A program made the translations under genes and the position numbers. Under the pieces are notes generated by a model. That model had not been told where the DNA came from. It made no database searches and saw nothing but the letters and a program-made list of their open reading frames with translations. A stretch of DNA of 64,000 nt from Limnephilus marmoratus (lineage: Eukaryota; Arthropoda; Insecta; Trichoptera; Limnephilidae): the NCBI GenBank assembly GCA_917880885.1, contig OU862913.1, positions 25,243,286 to 25,307,285 of the forward strand. The letters are read 5' to 3'. Below are positions 43,867 through 55,276 of this stretch, piece by piece (position 1 is the first letter of the stretch; each line of letters begins with the position of its first letter).

Positions 43867-44912
43867 TATAAGGTTATCTCTCTCTCTCTCAGGTTATGTG
43901 GGTCCTAGCGATCCGTAATGTAGGAAGGTTCTGCTTTTTTTGTTCCAGAATAAAAAAAGAACAAGAATGTTTGGGAATAAACGAAAACAGGTTTCTACTT
44001 GTGAGGTTAAATTGGTTTCAGTAATAAAAGAGTTCATTTCCAAAACAACCAAAGCCCAGTATAATTTTATAAAGAACATAACAATGTTGCCCTTTTGAGG
44101 GGCCGGGTTTCACATCCCCAAAAACATAACAGATTCTGAAACATAACAGATTCATAACAGATTTGACAGGAATATTATTAAGCAGAAAGAAATATCGTAC
44201 CTGCGGACCATGGATCTTTATCTAATTCTACACTGACACGAACTCTTAATTTACTTGAATATAGCGCGTTGATGAACCGCGGGCCATATTCTCTCGCAAT
44301 CTCCAGGATGGGAACCAGGAAAGACCCCCAGGAAGGCCAGAGAATGAGGACTCCCCGCTAGGGAGTAGTATCCAAGATCAGCACCAGTGCTCCGGTTGAG
44401 CCCACCGGATGAAACACGATTTCCGTCAGCACACCTCATCAGGAAATGAACGCCGAGTAACCATCCGTCACAAATATGAGCAGCAATGACCGTACCAGGT
44501 CATAAGGACTCTCCCTCGCAAAGCTTTTCAATATGCCAGTCGCGATTATGTAGGTAATTTACAATACCGTTATTTCGCGGATAAATATCGGTCCCAATGG
44601 CGGCGACCAATCACATTAGAAACAGCGTTCCGATCACATCAGAAAGAAGCGTTTGCAAAATGTACATCGCCCGGCTCGCGATTAAAATCGTTTAAAACAA
44701 TTTGTAACGAAGAGATTATCCCATTTTTTAAATCCAAAACTATCACTAAAGTGACAAGTCGAATCAACACCGGCTTCCCGTACGGTGCCAATTCAAAAAG
44801 TAAAACCAGAGAGAAAAAAAAAGTGTTGCCAATCCATTCCGTGCTGTTCAAATTATCAGGTTAGTGGTCAGGTAAATAATTATATCACAAATTGATAATT
44901 ATTTACGTGACA
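43867..44912 (-). repeat. 3' LTR of the gypsy element
   Basis: On the minus strand it starts TGTCACGTAAATAATTATC and ends GAGATAACCTTATA, so the terminal pair is TG...TA where TG...CA is usual. (CT)n near 43876 lies close to its end. Confidence 0.9.
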
Positions 44913-44928
44913 ATTCCCCCCTTCTCAC
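44913..44928 (-). other. Polypurine tract
   Basis: The minus strand reads GAGAAGGGGGGAAT directly before the 3' LTR, the expected primer for plus-strand DNA synthesis. Confidence 0.85.
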
Positions 44929-47090
44929 GAAAATGTTTGGCCCCAAACATGAAATCCATGGTTCCGATGTAAAAAAAAAAATAAACAAATAAAAAAATAA
45001 AGTTACACTAACTAACTAACTAACTAGAAGATAGGTCCATCAGGTATCCAGAAATTTTACAACAAGTAACCATTAGCAATCATAAACAATAAATCATATA
45101 AATCTAGATAGATTGAAAGAACAATGAGAATAGGATGGTACGAGAATAAGGAGTCTACAACACCTTCAGCAACGATGGAGCTGGGTGCTGGCATTACTGG
45201 CTGAAGTCCAGACCTGTTATTCTCATGACATCCTAACATCGGGAACATCTTAAAAATAAAGAACACAATCAATGAAAAGAAAAAAAATTATGCACAAAGC
45301 ATCACTTTTCCTTCAGCAGGAAATTTTGCCATTAAAAAAGAGGCTTCACTTTAGGGTGGTCAACCATCCCTCACTTCACTGAATTTAGGCTATTTATTAA
45401 TAGCGAAAAGGTAACTATTCTATCTACCTAGGTCCAACAGGTCTAATAGGTTAACATAGAATTTTATTCAACAAAATACAGAACAGACATTAAACCTAGA
45501 ATGAGGAATATCTTTCAGAGATATTTAACTTAGTTTAATTAAGTTTAAAAAAAAGATTTATAACAATGTAGAACCATAAGTATATGAGTAGTACTTGTGT
45601 ATTAATGAATTAGTTAGACCAAGATTGCAAAACTTGTCTACTAAAAGTGGTTAGATTAGGGTTTACATTTTTTAGAAATACCTATCCGTACAGGTGGTTA
45701 CAATAGGGTTTACATAATAAGAAATACCTATGTTTCAAAATTAAAAAATTAGATCAGGTTTTACAATACCAAAGATATACCTGTCTACAAGTGGTAACAA
45801 TGAGTATCAGTAGGAACACAAAGACAAGCGAAACAGAATCTAGAATGTTTAGCTGAATGCATAGGGATTACAATTTAACAAAAAAAACCTAGCTAATAGT
45901 AGTGAACCACTATGAAAAAATATATAGAGTACAAGCCATTTTAATAACTAAAACAGTGTACATAGTTTGCACAAGAAAAAGACTGAGATCACACCGTAGA
46001 CGGAGATCCTTCAAAATATTACTTCAAAAGTAAGCAAAAGGCAAAATTTCTTGAACAGACAATATGTATTGGTGATCGAATATATTGTGATAATCGACAC
46101 TATCTAAATTGGTGATCAATCAAAACATTTGAATGACACTAGGTACAAAATTGTGTAGAGAAACACTGGTGTTTCAGCAGTGAGACTAATATAAATATTT
46201 TACTTATGACTATAAGCTATACAAAAATACGCTCTCCTGTGCTAGAGGTAGAGTATTATATATTCCATGCTGGAATTACTTAATAGGAAAGTACGCCGAA
46301 GCAGTACTACCTTTGTTAGAAAGACATAATAATGTTGTTAATAAACTATGACTTAATATTATTCACTTTAAGGAAAGCTAAACCAAACTTAATTGTAACA
46401 AATACTAGCTAAATATAATCTATTTATTATATAATATAATCTATTTATGAAAATATACACATTTTGTATACCAGAAAGTTGCTCAAATCTCTGCTACACA
46501 AAGAACTACACTTAAGAATATATTTTGTTCTCTAGTTCCTTGGAGGATCTTTGGTTATAAGGCATGTCGGAGGGACGACAAAATGGAAAGAAAGCTCCAC
46601 TGAACTAGAGAAAAAATGGATTTAGATTTAAAAGTAGGGAACATTACAAAATATCCGTTAACTGACGGAGTAGAGATGCGATACCAATGTGTGTGCGTGT
46701 GTGCATTGCAGTGATAATACTGACAGAAATAATATAGACAGGGTGTCTACTAAAAAAAACGAGAAATACTCATATCCAATCTAATTATATATATCACTTG
46801 AAAAAAAAAATAAGTCATGTGAAGGAGAGAGAAAAAAAAAAAAAAAAATAATGACTTAAGGTTTGGGCGCCACTGATCATCAGATCAGATTCTAGTTGAA
46901 CGAGGGTAAATAACCGTTTATCATCAATAAACTAGAATATTGCGTTTACTCCGACCACATGCTTTGGAGGTACCAAACTCCAAGACACATAACCTGAACA
47001 AACACATAAAGAAACAAATGAAATGGAGTGGAAGGTTGGTAGTCTTACACACCACGACATTGGCTTCCTATAATGTACTTAAAGTAATAA
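44929..47090 (-). other. 2.1-kb non-coding stretch between pol and the polypurine tract
   Basis: No minus-strand frame over about 71 codons exists here and none resembles an envelope. The sequence is A/T-rich with (ACTA)n-like words near 45008-45025 and A-runs near 46800-46850. It may be an untranslated region or a fully decayed third gene. Confidence 0.6.
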
Positions 47091-50000
47091 TTAGTCTAAA
47101 CGAACGATATCCTTGACGTGAAAATTTCCTACTATTTTTCCTTTCATATCTGCCAAAGTATAAATTAAATCAGAGACTTTACCCTTTATGACATTGCGAA
47201 CAAATCTAGGTGCCAATTTATGAGAGAAATAATCTGGTCCACTGGATTGAACAAAATTTTTCCTCCAAATGACGTCTCCAACATCATAAATAACCGACTT
47301 ACGACGCAAGTTGTAGTGTTGGGCATTCTTTTTAAAAGCTTGCAGTAATGCATTAGAAACTTGCTCATAAATTGGAGCTAACTCTTCCAATTTTTTAGCA
47401 AATTCACTTCTAGATTGTTCTAGGGTAGTGTCTGCGACACCAGAAGAAATATTTATTTCATGAAATTTTCCGTCAATGATTTGTTCTCTTCCGTGCATGA
47501 GGAAAAAAGGCGTGAAACCTGTTGCGAAATTAACCGTATTATTCAAGGCTGACTGAATCTGAGGCAGAAATCTGGACCAATTACGATGGTCAGACTCGGT
47601 CAAGATAGACAAGGCAGTCCCGATAGTTTGGTTATACCGCTCAACTACATTGTTTTGCGGGGTGTAATAAGCGTTATAAAAAGGCATGGGAACATTATAA
47701 TCTGATAACAATTGTTTAAATTCTTTTGAGACAAATTGTTTCCCGTTATCACATATAAAAGTTTGCGGAACACCGTGTACCAAGAAAATATATTGTTCTA
47801 CATTTTTAACAATGCTTTTAGCAGTAGCATTTCTGAGCGGAAAAATCCAAGTATATTTCGAAAAAACGTCAACAACCGATAAAATGTACATAAATCCCGC
47901 GTAACTACGTGGAAGAGGACCAACAAGGTCGATAGACAACATTTGCATCGGTCTGTTGACTAATTTTGGATTCGTAGAAATGCCAGCCGGCGCAGATGTA
48001 TTTATTTTATGTGCCTTGCACGTTTTACATTTATTAACAAACTTTTTGACATCATTATACATACCCGGCCAAAAATAACGGAGTTGAACTTTCTTATACG
48101 TTCTGAATACACCTGGGTGGCAAGAGCTAATAGACTCGTGTTCTTTACTTAAAATAGCGTTACGGTCCTTAAAAGGAACTACCAGCTTCCAAGCTGTATC
48201 CTCCTGTAGAGCGAAACGGGACTTAGAGTGACGAAATAAACAATTATCCTTAATTTGAAAATTATTAAAACGTTGAGGATTATTTTTACAATTAGTAAAT
48301 AAGTTATTGTACCAATTATCCGTGCTAGTAGGAAGGTTGTCAATGGCTCCAATAGTTAAATCGTCTTTACGCGAAAGAGCGTCGGGTACAGTGTTAAATT
48401 TACCCTTCCTGTGGACTACGTCAAAAGAAAATTGAGAAAGGCGGGTAGACCAACGTGCAAGTCTGCCTGTCGGATTTGATAAAGACACTAGCCATTGCAA
48501 ACTGGAGTGGTCAGTTACTACTGTGAAGTGAACTCCCTCTATGTAGGGCCTGAAGTGGTTCACCGAATCTAACACCGCTAAGAGTTCGCGCTCCGTCACG
48601 CCGTAGTTTCGCTCGTGAATGTTCAGACACCTAGAAAAAAAAGAAACCGGGTGTTCTTCTCCTTCAAAGACCTGTGTGAGCACGCCGCCTATCCCAACGT
48701 TGCTCGCGTCACAGTGTATGGTAAATGGAAGTGAAAAATCAGGACAATTGATAACCGGCGCGGAAGTTAATGCCTTTTTTAATTTTTTAAAAGAGTCTTC
48801 AGCCTCTGAAGACCAAGAAAAATTACTCACCCCCTTTCTTGAGCCAGTGAGTCTTGTTAAAGGGGCCGCTATTGTGGAAAAATTCTTGATGAAACGTCTA
48901 TAATATCCACAAAGTCCAATAAATGCTTTTAACTGTTTAGAATTCTTAGGAGTGGGGTAAGTTCGAATAGACTCTAGCTTGACTGGATCTGTGCGAAGAC
49001 CCTTTGCATCAACAATATAACCCAGATACTTCAACTCGTCCTTACAAAACTCACATTTTTTGAGATTAATTGTTAAACCTGCTTCTTTAATACGTGTGAA
49101 AACTTTATTTAACAATTCTAAATGTGACTCAAAATCTTCTGAAATAATAATTAAATCATCCAGGTAGCAGAAAACATTTTCATCGAACTCTGGACCAAAA
49201 AGAGCATCAACAAGACGCTGTAATTCACTAGGTGCATTTTTCAGACCAAATGGCATCCTAACAAATTCAAAAAGTCCATGACCTGGTACAACAAAAGCCG
49301 TTTTAGAACAAGAGTCCTTATGTAAAGGTATCTGCCAAAAACTTTTCGATAAATCAATAGAGGTTATAAAGCGTGCACCACGTAGCTTGTCTAAAATGCG
49401 CGAAATATACGGCAAGGGGTACGAATCCCTTGTCGTGACGCTGTTAAGTTTCCTAGAGTCCAAGCAGAACCTTGCAGAACCATCCTTCTTAGGCACGATC
49501 AAAACCGGATTCGACCAAGCCGAACGCGAACGGCGAACAACACCTAAATCTAACATTTCCTTAAGTTGTGATTCAAGTTGTTGCTGACGAGTTTGAGACA
49601 AAGGGTAATACCGTTGCTTAATGGGATCTCCTGTTGTATTAATTTTATGCTGCACTAAATGAGTACGACCCAGTCCACATTTTTCAAACGAAATTGACTT
49701 AAATTTATCAATTACATTATTTAGCCTATGATTGTCTTGAGGGGACAGTAGGGAAGCTGATGTGATCTTGCGAATTTCACTTAAAGTATTCTCAACATCA
49801 CGTCCACTGTTGGCCTTTGAAAACAATTGAGGAGCGATGTCAAATTGTTTCCAAAAGTCGACTCCCAAAACAATCACGGGAGAAAGAGACGGAATTACAA
49901 AAAAAATTATATATTTCTTAATACTATTAAAAGTAACTAGTACCCGCATAGTACCAATTACATCTTGATGTTTACCATCCGCGGTGGTAACGTAAGAATC

Positions 50001-50174
50001 AAGCTTATCTAACTTAAAACCTAAACTTAAGAAAAACCTATACAGTGAACCACCAAAACAACTCACACTAGCTCCGCTATCCAAAAGAGCTGAAAAAACT
50101 AAATTGTTAATTGCAATATTAACATGAGGTCTAATATCTTGACCGCTGGTCATCATCGGCATGAATGCGTCCAT
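47091..50174 (-). CDS. pol: Gypsy Pol: protease, reverse transcriptase, RNase H, integrase (1,027 codons from the first ATG)
   Basis: An uninterrupted frame. In order: aspartic protease with DSGA (residues 32-35); reverse transcriptase with SIDLSKSF (catalytic D274) and YLDD (337-340); RNase H with CDAS (D489), TDHSS (D555) and DALS (D598); an integrase zinc-binding HHCC (H679, H686, C716, C719); and an integrase core with D749, D809 and E845, a D,D35E arrangement. The order RT-RNase H-integrase places it in Ty3/gypsy. The frame continues open upstream of the ATG to the gag overlap, so the protein is probably made as Gag-Pol by frameshifting and then cut by the protease. All key residues are present. 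Confidence 0.95.
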   Translation of the reverse strand: MDAFMPMMTSGQDIRPHVNIAINNLVFSALLDSGASVSCFGGSLYRFFLSLGFKLDKLDSYVTTADGKHQDVIGTMRVLVTFNSIKKYIIFFVIPSLSPVIVLGVDFWKQFDIAPQLFSKANSGRDVENTLSEIRKITSASLLSPQDNHRLNNVIDKFKSISFEKCGLGRTHLVQHKINTTGDPIKQRYYPLSQTRQQQLESQLKEMLDLGVVRRSRSAWSNPVLIVPKKDGSARFCLDSRKLNSVTTRDSYPLPYISRILDKLRGARFITSIDLSKSFWQIPLHKDSCSKTAFVVPGHGLFEFVRMPFGLKNAPSELQRLVDALFGPEFDENVFCYLDDLIIISEDFESHLELLNKVFTRIKEAGLTINLKKCEFCKDELKYLGYIVDAKGLRTDPVKLESIRTYPTPKNSKQLKAFIGLCGYYRRFIKNFSTIAAPLTRLTGSRKGVSNFSWSSEAEDSFKKLKKALTSAPVINCPDFSLPFTIHCDASNVGIGGVLTQVFEGEEHPVSFFSRCLNIHERNYGVTERELLAVLDSVNHFRPYIEGVHFTVVTDHSSLQWLVSLSNPTGRLARWSTRLSQFSFDVVHRKGKFNTVPDALSRKDDLTIGAIDNLPTSTDNWYNNLFTNCKNNPQRFNNFQIKDNCLFRHSKSRFALQEDTAWKLVVPFKDRNAILSKEHESISSCHPGVFRTYKKVQLRYFWPGMYNDVKKFVNKCKTCKAHKINTSAPAGISTNPKLVNRPMQMLSIDLVGPLPRSYAGFMYILSVVDVFSKYTWIFPLRNATAKSIVKNVEQYIFLVHGVPQTFICDNGKQFVSKEFKQLLSDYNVPMPFYNAYYTPQNNVVERYNQTIGTALSILTESDHRNWSRFLPQIQSALNNTVNFATGFTPFFLMHGREQIIDGKFHEINISSGVADTTLEQSRSEFAKKLEELAPIYEQVSNALLQAFKKNAQHYNLRRKSVIYDVGDVIWRKNFVQSSGPDYFSHKLAPRFVRNVIKGKVSDLIYTLADMKGKIVGNFHVKDIVRLD

Positions 50175-50260
50175 GTCATGGTCGATGGGACTGGTACTCG
50201 AGTTTGAAACTATCGGTGGTCTCCTAGCATCCTCGCTAGCAGAATGTGGGGGACCCCCGT

Positions 50261-51223
50261 CTAGTTTTTTGAATTATGTCGTTCAGGATTAGCTTGTCGC
50301 TTGGTATGATTCTTCTGAGAATCAAACTTCCATTTTCTACAAAACGGCTTGGAATGACCTTTTATATTACAATAAGCGCAAAGTAATTTATTTCTATAAA
50401 ATTGTGCAGAAGGTGAAGAAGAAGAGGAAGAAGGTGCAGCATTATTATTCAACGGAACGGATGACGGTTTATTCTTGTCTTTGACCGAATTTGCTTCATC
50501 GTCGGAAATAGCTAAACTTTTTTCAAATCGCTTACAAACACTAATTAAGGAATTTAAATTTTTATCCTCAAAATAAGCAATAACAAGAGCATATTTCGGC
50601 AATAGGCTATTGCACACTAAATCCACAATTTGTTCTTCCGGAAGTTGAACGTTTAATCTTAAATTAGCTAATTGCACGTCTTCAACATAATCAACTACGC
50701 TTTGATTATACTTCTGTTTCATAGAGAAGAGAGCTTTTAAAGCTTCGGTTTGGTTAGCGATTGGATCAAAACGAGATAAAATTAGTTTTTTCAGTTCTAG
50801 CCAAGTTAAATTATCTTTATAAATGGTACGATACCATAGCAATGCTCTTCCCTCCAAAAGGTCAGCAAACGAAGTGACAACAAGCGGCAACTCAATACGA
50901 CGACACCTAGATAACTCCTCCACACGTTGTATAAAGTCACGGATGTCTGAAGATCCGTTAAACTTAACACCCCAGCTATGTACGGAAGGATTTGTAGTTA
51001 TATTCTGATAATAATTATTAGTTATGTTGGTATTTGTATTAGGACTTTCATCACTGCTTGTTTCTTGTTGAGAAGAAGTACCACTAGATTGTTTAAGGTT
51101 CCTGTTGTAAATTCGCGCTTGCTCTCTCATGGCGGACAAAGTGGGTTCTGGAGTAATATTAACGTCAGAAAGCATCTGAATCATTTCCTCTTTTGAGGCC
51201 CCGTTGATGTTAGACAACGACAT
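50261..51223 (-). CDS. gag: Gypsy Gag (320 aa) with a CCHC zinc knuckle
   Basis: Starts MSLSNINGASKEEMIQ. A Ser/Asn-rich linker (about 45-80) precedes a capsid-like region (about 85-240) with the retroelement Gag pattern WGVKFNGSSD, LLEGRALLWY and FDPIANQTEALKALFSMKQK. A low-complexity serine run follows and then a single zinc knuckle C282-x2-C285-x4-H290-x4-C295 for RNA binding. The basic C-terminus ends at TAG (50263-50261). Gag would package element RNA into particles. The A AAA AAC heptamer overlaps its last codons. Confidence 0.9.
   Translation of the reverse strand: MSLSNINGASKEEMIQMLSDVNITPEPTLSAMREQARIYNRNLKQSSGTSSQQETSSDESPNTNTNITNNYYQNITTNPSVHSWGVKFNGSSDIRDFIQRVEELSRCRRIELPLVVTSFADLLEGRALLWYRTIYKDNLTWLELKKLILSRFDPIANQTEALKALFSMKQKYNQSVVDYVEDVQLANLRLNVQLPEEQIVDLVCNSLLPKYALVIAYFEDKNLNSLISVCKRFEKSLAISDDEANSVKDKNKPSSVPLNNNAAPSSSSSSPSAQFYRNKLLCAYCNIKGHSKPFCRKWKFDSQKNHTKRQANPERHNSKN
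50264..50270 (-). other. -1 ribosomal frameshift site A AAA AAC
   Basis: In the gag frame the minus strand reads tcA AAA AAC TAG. A slip by -1 puts ribosomes into the pol frame, which is open from TTC AAA AAA CTA GAC down to the Pol ATG and beyond. The heptamer has the canonical X XXY YYZ form and lies directly before the gag stop. A GGGGG/CCCCC inverted repeat follows within about 20 bases. Confidence 0.8.
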
Positions 51224-51834
51224 TTTGTCAAATGGAATTTATTTATGTAAAAAAAACGAAGAAAAAATTCCAAATGATTCCATATAAAATAGTTAATATT
51301 TATGAGATAAACCGAATAACACTATATTAAGTCTGGAAAATTGTTTATAAAGTTATTACGATAACATAATCGAAGTATAATAATGATCGTTTGACATCTG
51401 ACACATGTCAACAAAAATCGCTATCAGCTGATCTGTAATAACAACTGACATAACCATAGACAAACTTGCCAGCCTACAAAAATGTCCCAAAAATATTATC
51501 CGAAAAAAAGAACGAAGCTGTTCTAGTAGGTATATTTATGTTTACGTTACACAAAATTTGAGAGCGAACGAAGCTCAACCGGAAACCAATACAATTTAAA
51601 GCAAAGCAAAAAAATGACATAATAATATGCACAAAATTTCAAACTACCGCGAAATATTTCATATAATCCATTATAACGCATCTACACACACACACTGGTA
51701 CCATTATAACAGTATGAAGATATTAATGAATAATACATATCCAACCTTGAAAATTCGGAAAAAGAAGCAGAAACTTAAAACATAACAGACCGTTAGAATA
51801 TACGGGCACCAAAAGCAGAATATTCAACTTAAAA

Positions 51835-51848
51835 CGTTGGGAGCGCCA
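51835..51848 (-). other. Primer-binding site
   Basis: The minus strand reads TGGCGCTCCCAACG, two bases after the 5' LTR. TGG complements a tRNA 3' CCA end. Which tRNA primes was not determined. Confidence 0.75.
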
Positions 51849-51850
51849 AA

Positions 51851-52896
51851 TATAAGGTTATCTCTCTCTCTCTCAGGTTATGTGGGTCCTAGCGATCCGT
51901 AATGTAGGAAGGTTCTGCTTTTTTTGTTCCAGAATAAAAAAAGAACAAGAATGTTTGGGAATAAACGAAAACAGGTTTCTACTTGTGAGGTTAAATTGGT
52001 TTCAGTAATAAAAGAGTTCATTTCCAAAACAACCAAAGCCCAGTATAATTTTATAAAGAACATAACAATGTTGCCCTTTTGAGGGGCCGGGTTTCACATC
52101 CCCAAAAACATAACAGATTCTGAAACATAACAGATTCATAACAGATTTGACAGGAATATTATTAAGCAGAAAGAAATATCGTACCTGCGGACCATGGATC
52201 TTTATCTAATTCTACACTGACACGAACTCTTAATTTACTTGAATATAGCGCGTTGATGAACCGCGGGCCATATTCTCTCGCAATCTCCAGGATGGGAACC
52301 AGGAAAGACCCCCAGGAAGGCCAGAGAATGAGGACTCCCCGCTAGGGAGTAGTATCCAAGATCAGCACCAGTGCTCCGGTTGAGCCCACCGGATGAAACA
52401 CGATTTCCGTCAGCACACCTCATCAGGAAATGAACGCCGAGTAACCATCCGTCACAAATATGAGCAGCAATGACCGTACCAGGTCATAAGGACTCTCCCT
52501 CGCAAAGCTTTTCAATATGCCAGTCGCGATTATGTAGGTAATTTACAATACCGTTATTTCGCGGATAAATATCGGTCCCAATGGCGGCGACCAATCACAT
52601 TAGAAACAGCGTTCCGATCACATCAGAAAGAAGCGTTTGCAAAATGTACATCGCCCGGCTCGCGATTAAAATCGTTTAAAACAATTTGTAACGAAGAGAT
52701 TATCCCATTTTTTAAATCCAAAACTATCACTAAAGTGACAAGTCGAATCAACACCGGCTTCCCGTACGGTGCCAATTCAAAAAGTAAAACCAGAGAGAAA
52801 AAAAAAGTGTTGCCAATCCATTCCGTGCTGTTCAAATTATCAGGTTAGTGGTCAGGTAAATAATTATATCACAAATTGATAATTATTTACGTGACA
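51851..52896 (-). repeat. 5' LTR of the gypsy element
   Basis: Same length and, as far as I compared, same sequence as 43867-44912 (offset exactly 7,984). In the element's orientation it should hold the promoter. Confidence 0.9.
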
Positions 52897-52900
52897 AGAT

Positions 52901-53225
52901 CGGAGACTTTCGTAGCGCGTTTCAGAAAACAAATCCATGTGATGCATAAATCGCGGTTATTCATCATACATTCTGTAATGTCTGTGTGTATTGTATGAGT
53001 GCAAGCGAGATAGCATGCTTGCGTGAGTCTATATAAGGCGATGTATGTGAGATTCGTCCTCTTTTGCTTAGGCAGCTCCCCTAATAAATACCTGTACAGT
53101 AAACTGTTACTCTCTTCATTCGTGTACTACCTACACAATATTTCGTCCATACATCTGTGAGTCCACATAACCTAATTGGCGCTGCCATCACGAATGGACA
53201 GCCACGGACACCACAACTAGGTATC
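52901..53225 (+). repeat. Remnant of an older LTR plus primer-binding site
   Basis: The plus strand shows GTCTATATAAGGCG (TATA box, about 53028), CCTAATAAATACC (poly-A signal, about 53093), CTCTTCATTCGTGTACTACC, and then TTGGCGCTGCCATCACG at about 53180, resembling a primer-binding site just past an LTR. The rest of the element is absent and the young gypsy copy sits at its left border. Confidence 0.55.
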
Positions 53226-53270
53226 CGAAAGTAGCGGACATCACACATTCTCATATAAAGATACCTTAGA

Positions 53271-53520
53271 AATACAGTAGAATCGGGGTATAATGATCGT
53301 CAAGGGACAGGCGATACTTTGTCGTACTAACCGGATGACGCACAAAATGGCCGGATAATTTAAGCTTGGTTTTACATGAGAAACGCCAAACTTCTTAGCG
53401 AGGGTTGCATTTGATTCACCGGCTTCTAAACGGTTTTATAGCATTTTTTTCTTCAATTGAAAAACACTTGGGCTTTACGGAACTCATTGTGTGGATCTTT
53501 TAACCTATGTAGTCGCAACA
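53271..53520 (-). pseudogene. pogo/Tigger transposase N-terminal remnant
   Basis: The minus strand encodes MSSVKPKCFSIEEKNAI and, after a frameshift, NRLEAGESNATLAKKFGVSH, the first helix-turn-helix of CENP-B/Tigger-type transposases. TA followed by CAGTAGAATCGGGG at 53271 resembles a terminal inverted repeat of this superfamily. The catalytic part is gone. Confidence 0.7.
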
Positions 53521-53649
53521 GATGATAAACACTGACTGAGTGCTAATAAGGAGAGTTGTTAGCGCGCGGGGAATATCTGGGAGGTATTGGTGGCGTAGGT
53601 TTTGTAAACAAAACACTAAACCGGAAGAATTATCATTAAAATAGGTCGC

Positions 53650-54074
53650 TTAACCTGTTAAAGGCCAGGCCCTTTCTCGAAAATTCACTAAAAAAGCACC
53701 ACTTTGAATTTGGAATTGAATGTTTTTTGGATTTTTGAGTTATCGTATATTTTATTGACCGAAACACATTCCTAGAACAATAAACTATGTACCAAAACAA
53801 CATTACTTGCGATAATTACGCAAATTGATAGGTTTTACGATGTTTTTGTTGAGAAACACGCATCAACTTAAGACAAATAAAATTCGCGGCAAATTTGACA
53901 TTTTAATGCCACAGAAAAAAATATTTAAAAATATTCTGGGGTTGCAAGGTGAATGAAATTTTTACCCATCTTATGGGGTAATGTTGGCGCAAGCGATTCT
54001 GACCTTGTTCTTCATACAAATTCTGTAAATGAAAGTGTCAAAATCGCAGACAAACATTTTTTTTTGTAGCTTAA
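53650..54074. repeat. Dispersed repeat with TTAA border, inverted relative to 41484-41945
   Basis: TTAACCTGTTAAAGGCC at the left matches the inverted right end of the 41.5-kb copy. Long stretches such as ACATTCCTAGAACAATAAAC and TTGGCGCAAGCGATTCTGAC correspond. Possibly another piggyBac-like MITE. Confidence 0.6.
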
Positions 54075-54221
54075 AACGGACTCGTACTAAACAGATATGT
54101 TTTACTAGTACCTAACTGTGAAACCTAACTTGAGTTTACATTGTCATCGCTAAAAACGGTAAGCCGTTATAAGCAAAGTCGTTATGTATTTCCGAATTCT
54201 ATTTTATATAAAGATATGTAC

Positions 54222-54493
54222 CAGTTCGCAGCATTCGCACGGATAGCAACAGCTCAGATCCTCGACTCCATGCTTGGTGCTCTTGTGGGCCTGCACACCC
54301 TTGGCGCACTTGAAGCCCTTGCGGCAGATGTCGCAGCTGAAGGGCAGGGACCCCCCGCGCTCCACGCCGCGTCGTTTCTTGCGCCGCACCTTGAAGTCCT
54401 TGGGGAAGGGTACGTCGGGGTAGTAGTCATCCGGGTGGAGCTCCACGGTGAGGCGCGACGCGGCCGCCAGGGAGAGAATCGACGAGGACGCCA
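54222..54493 (-). CDS. C2H2 zinc-finger/AT-hook protein, exon 2
   Basis: Bounded by the acceptor TCAATTTTAG and donor CTG/GTACATATC. It encodes VASSSILSLAAASRLTVELH, a basic KVRRKKRRGVERGG patch, finger 1 as CDICRKGFKCAKGVQAHKST plus KH (C-x2-C-x12-H-x4-H, about residues 315-336) and the first half of finger 2, CECC (C347, C350). It enters with two bases of a split codon and leaves in phase 0, exactly as needed by exons 1 and 3. Strong GC enrichment against flanking introns supports a real coding exon. Confidence 0.8.
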
Positions 54494-54499
54494 CTAAAA

Positions 54500-55270
54500 T
54501 TGAAGATTTAAAAAAAAGTTTTATAACAGAAATATACAGTATGGTATTACAGGCTGGGGAGGAAAATATTATAATGTTATTTTAAATCCATTCAAAATCG
54601 TTCAAAGATTGATAATTGAGGTTATCCTGAAAAAATCATCTACATTTTCTACTGAAAAAATCTTTTCAAAATTCAATGCACCTACAAAACGTCGCCTTAA
54701 TTCTTAATTGTCCAAATGACCATTTGAAAATTTTACAGGAGGAGAAGGTTTTCTTTCATTATTTCAATGAAACATTATGGCAGGTGCTTAAGAAAAAGCT
54801 GTTCCCGTAAAGGCAAAGGTCTCATTAATATAAATAATTCTTAGTTAAGTGATTAACTTTCATTTTTTATACTTTATTTTTAGTTTTAAAGTGGAAATTT
54901 AGCAAAAACTAAAATGATCGTTTGGACAATTAAGAACTGAGGTGACGAAAAGACAAACTACATAAAAAAAATATTCAATACTAAAACTTTCCAAGAAATG
55001 CAGCTAAATAATTTACAATTCAATGTATCAGAATATTATTAAAATTTCAAAATTAAACACATTAAAAATACCTATCTCTGTCTAGGTATAACTTATTTCA
55101 ACAACCTCTCGTTAAATTTAAAAATAATCATGAATTTCAACCTAAAATGAAAAATCACCTGAAACTCCTGTAAGAGTTCATAACATACAGTATAATTACC
55201 CTTGCGTCTGCTATTCACAATACTCTATTCACAAATAGATACAAACGGAAGTGCTGCCATCTATCATCAA
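54500..55270. other. Intron 1 of the zinc-finger gene, left part; nothing else seen
   Basis: AT-rich intron sequence between exons 2 and 1. No repeat recognised. Confidence 0.5.
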
Positions 55271-55276
55271 ACAGTA

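Larger units (their letters stand above)
43867..52896 (-). mobile_element. Full-length Ty3/gypsy LTR retrotransposon (9,030 bp)
   Basis: Two 1,046-bp LTRs (43867-44912 and 51851-52896) bracket gag, a -1 shifted pol, a primer-binding site and a polypurine tract, all on the minus strand. Target duplications AGAT sit at 43863-43866 and 52897-52900. The LTRs have the same length, and all three short frames inside them are identical between copies, which points to a very recent insertion. Both coding frames are open. No envelope gene is seen. It lies within the last intron of the zinc-finger gene, in the same transcriptional orientation. Confidence 0.95.

Noticed and set aside
47186..49587. Short frames at 47186-47368 (minus), 48619-48903 and 49387-49587 (plus) inside pol
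   Set aside because: Other-frame shadows of the intact gypsy pol gene.
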